A stretch of DNA of 64,000 bases from the NCBI RefSeq assembly GCF_900108065.1, contig NZ_FNVQ01000001.1, positions 558,001 through 622,000 on the forward strand, written 5' to 3'. Shown here one piece after another: positions 9,656 to 17,045 of this stretch. Numbering within the stretch: the stretch's first letter is position 1; each line of letters opens with the position of its first letter. Below the pieces are notes generated by a model. That model was not told where the DNA came from, did not search any database, and worked only from the letters and a program-made list of their open reading frames with translations. This DNA is from Marinobacterium lutimaris. GTDB lineage: Bacteria; Pseudomonadota; Gammaproteobacteria; Pseudomonadales; Balneatricaceae. Both the position numbers and the translations under genes were made by a program.

Positions 9656-9713
9656 GGGCACAATTCCTTGTTTTATTGTTGTTCTTCAGGCGTTGCTTTT
9701 TATGCGTTGAGCG

Positions 9714-9953
9714 TCAGACAGAAATATCGAGCAGGGTACCGAGTACCTCGTCAGCGCTCTGTACGACCTTGACCCCGGCCAGAGCGTAGGTTTTAGCCTC
9801 TGTCTGGCTGATCAGTGACTCCTCCAGCGAGGGTGCGGCGTCTGACGCCAGGCCCGTTGTCTGCTGGGCGATATTCTGTGCGCTCTGTTCAATCTGGTTG
9901 CTGGCTGTCTGAAACGCCTGAACACCTGAATTGAAGGCTGAAATGGTATTCAT
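9714..9953 (-). CDS. Small protein resembling the C-terminal segment of flagellar rod/hook proteins
   Basis: A 79-residue protein with no signal peptide. The N-terminus (NTISAFNSGVQAFQTASNQI) and the C-terminus (VKVVQSADEVLGTLLDISV) match the heptad-rich terminal pattern of flagellar axial proteins such as FlgC or FlgG, where the last helix reads V.T.DEMLGTLLD. The middle loop and the D0/D1 body of those proteins are missing. Similar micro-proteins are found in other gammaproteobacteria, often wrongly named in databases. No flagellar genes are nearby. It may associate with axial filaments or be an unrelated helical bundle; function is not established. Confidence 0.6.
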   Translation of the reverse strand: MNTISAFNSGVQAFQTASNQIEQSAQNIAQQTTGLASDAAPSLEESLISQTEAKTYALAGVKVVQSADEVLGTLLDISV

Positions 9954-10043
9954 AATCTATCCATCGACCGGTTCGTCCCGGTTCAATTTGAGAGCAGTGT
10001 CCCCGGGTGGGGTACACTGCTGCAACTGTACTTTGGTGCCGGG

Positions 10044-10808
10044 TCAGTTGCCAAACACTTCTTTCAGCAGATCGGTGGTGCGGGCTACAGGTTCGTTGCG
10101 GATCAGGGCTTCCTCTTCGGCCAGTCTTAGGAAAAGTCCGTCCAGCGCCTGTTCGGTGACGTAGTCGGGCAGGTCCAGGTTGAAGCTGCTGAGCAGAGAT
10201 ACCTGGGATTCCGCCATATCCATCAGTCCCTGGTAGGCTGCCGTGACACCGCTGCTGGCCATGGCGGTTTCTATGCGCGGGCGAAAGCGCTCCTTGAGTT
10301 CGCTGTAGGTGTGATCGCGGAAGTACTCGGTGGCGGCGTCGTTACCGCCGCTGTAGATCCGGCGGGCATCATCGATGGTCATCGCCTGGACCGCGTCAAC
10401 AAAGATCGGCGCGGCTTCGGTGACGGCGTCTTCGGCAGCGCGGTTCATGCTCAGCTCAAAGGCCTCGACCTGGCTGCCGAAGCCGGCGCCCACCAGCATG
10501 CTGCGGGTAGTTTCCAGGTAGGCAGGCAACGGAATCTTCACATCTTTGCTGCCATAGTAGCCGTCGGTGGCGGCCAGGGTGTCAACGGCGCGCTGGGTGC
10601 CAACCTCCAGTGCATCTTTAAGGCCCGAAGCCAGGGTGTCGGCAGAAAGGTTGGTGGGTGCGCTGTTGCTGGATGCAGGCGCACTGGTGGTCTCTTTCAG
10701 CAGCTCTGCACCCTGGTTGAGCAGATCGCCAAGGCCTGCCTGGCTGGTTGTGCTGAAAGCCAACAGGCTGCAAAGTGTGAGGGCGGAAGTCAGGGAGTGG
10801 ATCTGCAC
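10044..10808 (-). CDS. DUF4197 family exported protein
   Basis: A 254-residue protein of unknown function recognised as DUF4197 by the GLKDALEVGTQRAVDTL segment, the LPAYLETTRSMLVGAGFG segment and the C-terminal LFLRLAEEEALIRNEP followed by LLKEVFG. A GTG start at 10808, with AGGAG seven bases upstream, gives a good signal peptide (LTSALTLCSLLAFSTTSQA), so the protein is periplasmic or membrane-attached. An ATG 17 codons earlier has no ribosome-binding site. Divergently placed from the transglutaminase-like gene. No experimentally known role for this family is known to me. Confidence 0.85.
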   Translation of the reverse strand: MQIHSLTSALTLCSLLAFSTTSQAGLGDLLNQGAELLKETTSAPASSNSAPTNLSADTLASGLKDALEVGTQRAVDTLAATDGYYGSKDVKIPLPAYLETTRSMLVGAGFGSQVEAFELSMNRAAEDAVTEAAPIFVDAVQAMTIDDARRIYSGGNDAATEYFRDHTYSELKERFRPRIETAMASSGVTAAYQGLMDMAESQVSLLSSFNLDLPDYVTEQALDGLFLRLAEEEALIRNEPVARTTDLLKEVFGN

Positions 10809-10924
10809 GCGGGTGCTCCTAATCAAGAATTTAACGATGTAACCGCCGTATGACTGCACCGAGTGTAGTGAAGTTCACAGCTAAATTTGCGGTTATCCAA
10901 CTGCATTCTGGATGAGTATTCGAG

Positions 10925-11779
10925 ATGAAACGCTACAGGATCAAACACAGCACCTGGTACGGTTTTAATGGTGAAACCAGTCTCGACCCGCACTGGCTCA
11001 GAATCCGTCCGCGCGAGGATCACGATGTGCGCATACTGTCGGCGACGCTGACCTTGTCTCCGCCGGCAAGCAACGTGCGCTGGTACCGGGATGTGGAGAA
11101 CAACTCGGTGGCCGTGGCTGAGTTCGATACGCCCTGTAACGAGTTCGAGATCCTCAGCGAGGTGGAGTTGGAACACTTTGATCAGCATCCACTGGATTTC
11201 CTCGTGGAGGACTACGCGGTGGCCTACCCCTTCGACTATCTCGAAGAGGACAGGGTGGTGCTGAACCCCTATTTTGCCGCCGGGGAAAGTTCCGAGGCCT
11301 TAACGCAGTGGATCGCAAATTGCTGGGACGGCGAGGAGGCGATCCAGTCCTACGGTCTGCTGCGTCGGCTCTGCGATGCCATCGAAACCGGGTTTGAGTA
11401 CAACGTACGAGAGGAGCCGGGCGTGCAGACGCCGGAAGAGACGCTGTCGCTGGGCAGTGGCTCCTGTCGCGATTTCGCCAACCTCTATATCGCGGCGGTG
11501 CGTCATCTCGGTTTTGCCGCCCGTTTTGTCAGCGGCTATCTTTTTGTGCCGCCAGGCCCGGAGTTCTTCGGCACGACCCACGCCTGGGCGGAGGTTTATA
11601 TACCCGGTGCCGGTTGGAAGGGCTTTGATCCAACCAGCGGTGAAATCACCGGTGTGGCGCATATTCCTGTGGCGGTGGCACGCAATCCCGAAAGTGTTCC
11701 TCCCGTCGAAGGCTCTTTCCTTGGCCCCGAAGGCTCGACGCTGAAAGTGGGTGTCTGGATCACGCTGCTGGAAGGCTAA
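10925..11779 (+). CDS. Transglutaminase-like cysteine peptidase family protein (bacterial N-terminal domain plus core)
   Basis: A 284-residue cytoplasmic protein with an N-terminal beta domain (starting YRIKHSTWYGFNGETSLDPHWLRI) and a transglutaminase core. The catalytic triad is visible: Cys in GSGSCRDFANLYIAAVRHLG, His in GTTHAWAEVYIPGAGW and Asp in KGFDPTSGE. Proteins of this type act as peptidases, amidases or cross-linkers; several are linked to peptidyl modification, but the substrate here is unknown. A paralogue-like protein of the same superfamily is encoded 3.3 kb downstream (15106-15891), with a sugar phosphorylase and a diguanylate cyclase between them. All catalytic residues are intact. 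Confidence 0.88.
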   Translation: MKRYRIKHSTWYGFNGETSLDPHWLRIRPREDHDVRILSATLTLSPPASNVRWYRDVENNSVAVAEFDTPCNEFEILSEVELEHFDQHPLDFLVEDYAVAYPFDYLEEDRVVLNPYFAAGESSEALTQWIANCWDGEEAIQSYGLLRRLCDAIETGFEYNVREEPGVQTPEETLSLGSGSCRDFANLYIAAVRHLGFAARFVSGYLFVPPGPEFFGTTHAWAEVYIPGAGWKGFDPTSGEITGVAHIPVAVARNPESVPPVEGSFLGPEGSTLKVGVWITLLEG

Positions 11780-12205
11780 GAGGCCCGTCGAGCAAGTGGT
11801 TGTATTGGTTACTGGTAGATTGCTGCAGCCTGCGCGGGGACTGTTCACTGGGCTCTCCGCGGCACTGTAGCGCGGGTCATCTCTGCTCGAGTAATACCAC
11901 TCGCGCGAAGAAAGCAACCGTCCGAGTTATTCATCGGAGTAAAGCGCCGGACAGCTTTTTCTGACGATGGATCCTGTGCCCTGGCAGTGCAGGTGAGCAC
12001 CGTCAGCAGGCATAAGTTTCCCAGCTGTACCTGCAGCGGTTGTGTCATCCCAGGCGCTCTCGGCGGTTGCAGGTGTTGGTGAGCAGCTGCCTTTAGCAGT
12101 ATCGCGCCGAATTTTTCCCTATATCCGAGAATGGCGGTCAGATATTTGCATCGATGCCGTTATGGCCTCTAAGGTAGGTGAAACGGTTTTGTAAGGAGGA
12201 AGGCG
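11780..12205. other. Intergenic region without a recognised gene
   Basis: Spacer of 426 bases before the GH13_18 phosphorylase gene. A minus-strand reading frame of 67 codons (11845-12048) begins with a stretch that could pass for a signal peptide (LGNLCLLTVLTCTARAQ), but its rest looks non-coding and there is no clear ribosome-binding site. I see no convincing terminator or promoter element. Confidence 0.5.
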
Positions 12206-13651
12206 ATGACGGTGCTACGCAACCAGGTACAGCTGATCTGCTATCCAGACCGGATGGGCAAAAACCTCAGGGACCTGGACAGGGTCCTGGAAAAGTATCT
12301 GGGCAATGCGGTGGGTGGGGTCCATATTCTGCCGTTCTACCCCTCCAACGCCGATGCCGGCTTCTCGCCGTTAACCCATACCGAGGTCGATCCCCGCTTT
12401 GGCAGCTGGCAGGATATCGAGCATATCTCCAGCCGCTACGATCTCTGTGTTGACCTGATTCTCAACCATATCTCCGATGAGTCGGTGGAGTTCAAGGACT
12501 TCATCGAGAAAGGTTATGAGTCGGAATACGCCGAGATGTTTATCAATGTGGATGATCTGGAACCGATCACCCATGACGATCTGGCGAAAATACATATCCG
12601 CAAGGAGAAAGAGCCGTTTCGCGAGGTGAAGTTCGCTGACGGTTCCAAGGGACGCGTCTGGTGTACCTTCACCGAACATCAGATCGACCTGAACTACGAG
12701 TCGGCCAAAACCCTCGAGCTGATGGGACACTACATCGCCTTTCTGGCGCACAAGGGCGTGAAACTGTTTCGTCTGGATGCCTTTGGTTACACCACCAAAA
12801 AGATCGGCACTAGTTGTTTTCTGGTGGAGCCTGATGTCTACCGCAACCTGGACTGGTTCAACGAGGTTGCGCACATGCACAACACCGAGCTGCTGCCCGA
12901 GGTGCATGACCACTCCAGCTATCAGTACGCTATCGGTCGTCGCGACATGCACCCTTACGGTTTCGCGCTGCCGCCTCTGATGCTGTACACGCTGCTGGAT
13001 GACAACAGTGTCTATCTCAAGCACTGGCTGCGGATGGCGCCTCGCAACATGGTCACCGTGCTGGATACCCACGATGGTATCTGCATTCCGGATGTTGAGG
13101 GGGTACTGCCGGATGACCAGATCAAGGGGCTGATCGATACGGTATCGACCCGCAGCGCGGATCCCATACTGCGACGCTCGGCGGTGAACGCACACAGCGT
13201 CGGTGCGATTTACCAGCTGACCTGCACCTTCTACGAAGCCCTGATGAAAAACGATGATGCCTACATCGCGGCGCGGGCGATCCAGTTTTTCGCTCCCGGG
13301 ATTCCGCAGGTGTATTACGTTGGCCTGTTTGCCGGCTGCAACGATTACGACCTGATGGAAGAAACCGGCGAGGCGCGAGATATCAACCGTCACTACTACA
13401 GTTTTGAAGAGATCGACGAAGCGATGCAGACGCCGGTGGTTAAACGCTTGCTCGAGCTGATGCGTTTTCGCAATACCCATCCCGCCTTTGAGGGGCGCTT
13501 CGAACTGCATTACTCCAGCGATACCAGCGTGGCTATGGCCTGGCGTCACGGGGAGCATTTCTGCCGTTTGTTCGTCGACCTCAATTTTAAAACGGCCCGG
13601 ATCACCTACACCGACGAACAGACCGGCGCGGAAGCGGTGATGCAGTGCTGA
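12206..13651 (+). CDS. GH13_18 sugar phosphorylase (sucrose phosphorylase / glucosylglycerol phosphorylase type)
   Basis: Retaining alpha-glucoside phosphorylase of 481 residues. It would split a glucoside with phosphate to give alpha-glucose 1-phosphate plus the aglycone. The GH13 catalytic residues are present: nucleophile D191 (FRLDAFGY), acid/base E232 (LLPEVHDH) and transition-state stabiliser D290 (VLDTHDGI). Other subfamily 18 marks are GVHILPFYPSNADAGFSP, GTSCFLVEP and QVYYVGLFAGCNDYDL. The length and spacing match sucrose phosphorylase. In the marine genus Marinobacter a GH13_18 member is a glucosylglycerol phosphorylase, so an osmolyte substrate is a good alternative to sucrose. A very strong ribosome-binding site (AAGGAGG) precedes the ATG. 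No sugar transporter lies nearby. Confidence 0.88.
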   Translation: MTVLRNQVQLICYPDRMGKNLRDLDRVLEKYLGNAVGGVHILPFYPSNADAGFSPLTHTEVDPRFGSWQDIEHISSRYDLCVDLILNHISDESVEFKDFIEKGYESEYAEMFINVDDLEPITHDDLAKIHIRKEKEPFREVKFADGSKGRVWCTFTEHQIDLNYESAKTLELMGHYIAFLAHKGVKLFRLDAFGYTTKKIGTSCFLVEPDVYRNLDWFNEVAHMHNTELLPEVHDHSSYQYAIGRRDMHPYGFALPPLMLYTLLDDNSVYLKHWLRMAPRNMVTVLDTHDGICIPDVEGVLPDDQIKGLIDTVSTRSADPILRRSAVNAHSVGAIYQLTCTFYEALMKNDDAYIAARAIQFFAPGIPQVYYVGLFAGCNDYDLMEETGEARDINRHYYSFEEIDEAMQTPVVKRLLELMRFRNTHPAFEGRFELHYSSDTSVAMAWRHGEHFCRLFVDLNFKTARITYTDEQTGAEAVMQC

Positions 13652-13747
13652 AGGGAATTAAAACGAGTGTTTTAAGATAGCTCGTATATATGCTTGATCC
13701 ATCGATATAAGGCCGGCTAGAGTTTAAATGTTGAACAGCCGGTCAGA

Positions 13748-15049
13748 ATGCCAGGCTGTATTGAGATGCCGACATTAATTACAGCCTCAGGGTATTTGCG
13801 ACTCCCGATGGACGATCTGGTTATCTATTTTTCGCCCGGAGTCGGCGATCTCGTCGAGCCTATGAAACAGCTCCTGGAGAATGCCGGAACCGGCACGCGC
13901 TGGTTACATTTCGATTCTCTGATTGAAATTCCGGTGGGCGCCATGGCGCTACTCACCGAAGCAGAGCTCAATGAGCAGGAGCAGCGCCTGCTGGCGGCCC
14001 GTCAGGTTATTGTTGTGGCGGTGCGCAGTGATTTTTCCGCCTCGGTACGGGCTATCGAGATGGGGGCGCTGAGCTGTGTCAGTCGCAGCAACACTGAGCA
14101 GATAGCGCTGCAAATCATCACCCTGGAGACACAGCGCCGCCGCATGCCGGAAAACGTCGCCGACAGCGGCATGCTGCAGACCGTTATCGATGCCATCCCG
14201 GTGCCGATTTTCTTCAAGGACCAGTTCCATATCTACCGCGGCTGCAATGTCGCCTTTTCCGAATTCCTTGGCCTGCCGTTAAACCAGATTATCGGTCATT
14301 CGGTTTATGACGTAGCGCCGCCGGAACTGGCGGATCGTTATTACCGTGCCGATACAGAGCTGCTGGCGTCTGGTGGCCACCAGCGCTACGAAGCGCCGGT
14401 GCGCTATGCCGATGGGCAGGAGCGTGAGATCGAGTTCAACAAGGCGGTGTTTTTTCACGCCGATGGTAAACCGGCTGGACAGGTTGGGGCGATGCTCGAT
14501 GTCACCGAACGTAACCGGTTGATCGAAAGGCTGGAGCTTGCCTCGCTGACCGATCCCCTGACCGGCATCGGTAACCGTCGCCAGTTCACCCGCGTGGCTC
14601 GAACTACTATCAACAGACATCGCGAGACCGGGCTGCCGCTCAGCCTGTTACTGCTGGATGTGGATTTCTTCAAGTCGATTAACGACAACTTCGGCCACGC
14701 GGTGGGGGATCGCGCACTGAAGTTTCTTGTGGAGCATTGCCGGGCGCTGCTGCGGGATGGTGATCATCTGTTTCGCGTCGGCGGCGAAGAGTTCTATCTG
14801 CTGCTCGAGCAAACCTCGCTGGATGAGGCGGCCGGTGTTGCAGAACGGCTCTGCGATTCGATCCGTAAAGCCGGTTTTGCTGCACGTGGATCCCAGGTGT
14901 GTATGACGCTATCGATCGGGGTGGTTGAAGTCGCGGTAGATCGCCATCTGGAGGAGAGCCTGTCATTGGCTGACCGGGAGCTGTATCGCGCCAAGCGAGA
15001 AGGTCGGGATCGCGTGTGTGTCGCCGACACCCATGAGGGCACGGTTTAA
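13748..15049 (+). CDS. Diguanylate cyclase with PAS domain (receiver-like N-terminus, PAS, GGDEF)
   Basis: A soluble 433-residue enzyme that makes cyclic di-GMP. Residues about 20-130 look like a receiver-like fold ([31 protein letters not shown]) without obvious phosphorylation-site residues. A PAS domain follows ([20 protein letters not shown] to [11 protein letters not shown]), then a GGDEF domain with [14 protein letters not shown] and the active-site loop GGEEF. An RDGD inhibitory site lies exactly five residues before GGEEF, so product inhibition is expected. The start is uncertain: in-frame ATGs occur at 13748, 13766 and 13808, and none has a good ribosome-binding site. The last fits the domain edge best. 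Confidence 0.88.
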   Translation: MPGCIEMPTLITASGYLRLPMDDLVIYFSPGVGDLVEPMKQLLENAGTGTRWLHFDSLIEIPVGAMALLTEAELNEQEQRLLAARQVIVVAVRSDFSASVRAIEMGALSCVSRSNTEQIALQIITLETQRRRMPENVADSGMLQTVIDAIPVPIFFKDQFHIYRGCNVAFSEFLGLPLNQIIGHSVYDVAPPELADRYYRADTELLASGGHQRYEAPVRYADGQEREIEFNKAVFFHADGKPAGQVGAMLDVTERNRLIERLELASLTDPLTGIGNRRQFTRVARTTINRHRETGLPLSLLLLDVDFFKSINDNFGHAVGDRALKFLVEHCRALLRDGDHLFRVGGEEFYLLLEQTSLDEAAGVAERLCDSIRKAGFAARGSQVCMTLSIGVVEVAVDRHLEESLSLADRELYRAKREGRDRVCVADTHEGTV

Positions 15050-15105
15050 ATCCCGGGCCGGATGGTCCACACTGGCACAGCGTTAACCATCGAAGCGGAG
15101 CATTC

Positions 15106-15891
15106 ATGTGGTTGCAGACAAGCTGTGAGCTGAATTTTGATATCGCTGTTCCGACCCCGTTTATCCTGATGCTGAGAGCGCGCAGCGGTGCCCAGCAGTG
15201 GGTGTCTCGGGAGGAATACTTTATCGATCCCAATGTGCCGGTTTTCGAGTTTTCCGATGCCTATGGCAATCTCTGTCAGCGCCTGGTAGCTCCGCCCGGA
15301 GGCTTTCGTATCGCCACCCGTTCCGATGTAAGAACCGCGGAGACCATGGACCGGGGATTTGGCGCTGCGTTCATGGAGATCCAGACTCTGCCTGACTCCG
15401 TGCTTCATTACCTGCTCCCGAGTCGCTTCTGCGAATCTGACCGGTTCTGCGATATGGCGACCGAGATCACCGCCGGCTGTTACCTTGGCTATGACCAGGT
15501 GGCGGCGATCGAGTCCTGGGTCAGGAACAATATCTGCTACGAGCCTGCCACCAGTGCTGTGCCGGCCTCGGCGGCCGAGATCAACCAGCGCGGCGCCGGT
15601 GTCTGCCGCGATCTTGCCCATATCGGTATCGCCCTGTGCCGCAGTCTCAGCATTCCGGCGCGTATGGTTGTCGGCTATCTATACGAGCTTCAGCCCATGG
15701 ATCTGCACGCCTGGTTTGAGGCCTATGTCGGTGGCCGCTGGTATGCCTTCGATCCGACCCAGGCTGAACTCCGGGGCGGCTATGTCACCATCGGTTATGG
15801 TCGTGATGCGGCCGATGTAGCGATCTACAACCAATTTGGCCCACCGGTTCAACCCCGGATCCAACATGTGGAAGTGAAGCGTTTAGGTTAG
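15106..15891 (+). CDS. Transglutaminase-like family protein
   Basis: A 261-residue cytoplasmic protein with the transglutaminase-like fold. Catalytic residues are intact: Cys in [19 protein letters not shown], His in [16 protein letters not shown] and Asp in AFDPTQAEL. The N-terminal part ([26 protein letters not shown]) is the short beta domain typical of this bacterial subgroup and differs from the longer N-terminal domain of the protein at 10925-11779. GGAG lies six bases before the ATG. It sits 56 bases after a diguanylate cyclase gene on the same strand, so co-transcription is possible. Substrate unknown. Confidence 0.87.
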   Translation: MWLQTSCELNFDIAVPTPFILMLRARSGAQQWVSREEYFIDPNVPVFEFSDAYGNLCQRLVAPPGGFRIATRSDVRTAETMDRGFGAAFMEIQTLPDSVLHYLLPSRFCESDRFCDMATEITAGCYLGYDQVAAIESWVRNNICYEPATSAVPASAAEINQRGAGVCRDLAHIGIALCRSLSIPARMVVGYLYELQPMDLHAWFEAYVGGRWYAFDPTQAELRGGYVTIGYGRDAADVAIYNQFGPPVQPRIQHVEVKRLG

Positions 15892-16004
15892 TCGGGTTGA
15901 ATATACAACTCAGATCAATCTTTCTTCCATCTGCTTGGCGCTGACGTTCATCCCCGGTGCTGTATGCCATAGAATTGTTCTAATTCGCAGACAAGGAGCA
16001 GGGG

Positions 16005-17045
16005 ATGGCAGGCTGGTGCAGTAATCTATGCGGTCAGTGCGCAACTATCGGCGCCGCCGCTTCAGTAGCGCTCGCCGCGCTGTTTTATTCTCCGGTCAGT
16101 GCTGCGCAGACCTACCTGCTGCGTATCTCCACAGAAAATACTCCCTCCCACGTTCAGACCCGCGCCCTGGCACGCTTTGCCGAGCGCGTAGAGGCGGCCA
16201 GCGACGGGCAGATCGACGTGGAGTTTTATCACAGCGCACGGCTGTTTCGGGATCGGGATGTGATTGCGGCGCTGGCGGCAGGCAAGGTGGAGATGGCGGT
16301 GCCGGGAACCTGGCAGCTTGATCGCTACGTGCCGGATATCGGCGTCTACATGTTGCCGCTGTTTTACGGTCTTTCGGCGGCAGAACAGCATCGGGTGCGG
16401 GATGGCGAACTTGGCATCGAGATCAGCCGCCGCATAGAGAGTGATCTTTCGGTCCATGTACCGGGGCGTTGGCTGGATCTCGGCCATGCTCAACTCTATT
16501 TTTCCGAGCAGCAGGTGCGTAGCCATGAAGACCTGCAGGGGCTGCGGATCCGGATCCCGGGCGGCATCGCCAACCAGGAACGGCTGGAGGCTTTTGGTGC
16601 CGAGGCCAAGGTGATCGCCTGGCCGGATCTACCCCAGGCGCTCAGAGATAAACGCCTGGACGGAATGCTATCGACCCACGAGACGGTGCGCAGTGCAGCG
16701 TTGTGGGAAAGTGGCATCAGGTACGTATTTGAAGATCGCGAGTATTTCGCCCAGTACGTTCCGCTGCTGGGAGGGCGCTTCTGGAACGGGCTTCCGGATG
16801 ATCTCAAAACGGTGGTCGATCAGGCCTGGGAGGGTGTCGTCGATCAGGAGCGTGAGGACGCGATCGCGGCACAGAATGCCGCGCGCAGAGAGCTGGAGGT
16901 TAACGGTATCAGTATTGTCGTACCTGATCAGGCCGCACTGGCGCAGTGGCGGGCAATCGCCCGTCGCAAGGAAGCGGGCATCGTCGCTCAGGTCGGTATC
17001 GATCCGCAACTGGTCACCCAGGCAGAGAAAACACTGGATCATTGA
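16005..17045 (+). CDS. DctP-family TRAP-type solute-binding protein without transporter partners
   Basis: Periplasmic substrate-binding protein of 346 residues with a signal peptide (SVALAALFYSPVSAA). DctP-family marks include TRALARFAERVEAASDGQIDVEF, the GLRIRIPGGIANQERLEAFGAE segment, in which the conserved arginine normally contacts the ligand carboxylate, and the LDGMLSTHETV segment. No DctQ or DctM membrane gene is adjacent. Instead the stop codon overlaps by one base the start codon of a membrane PAS-GGDEF protein (TGATG). This suggests the binding protein presents its ligand to that sensor instead of to a transporter. AAGGAG precedes the ATG. The sensor role is inference from gene coupling. 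Confidence 0.88.
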   Translation: MAGWCSNLCGQCATIGAAASVALAALFYSPVSAAQTYLLRISTENTPSHVQTRALARFAERVEAASDGQIDVEFYHSARLFRDRDVIAALAAGKVEMAVPGTWQLDRYVPDIGVYMLPLFYGLSAAEQHRVRDGELGIEISRRIESDLSVHVPGRWLDLGHAQLYFSEQQVRSHEDLQGLRIRIPGGIANQERLEAFGAEAKVIAWPDLPQALRDKRLDGMLSTHETVRSAALWESGIRYVFEDREYFAQYVPLLGGRFWNGLPDDLKTVVDQAWEGVVDQEREDAIAAQNAARRELEVNGISIVVPDQAALAQWRAIARRKEAGIVAQVGIDPQLVTQAEKTLDH

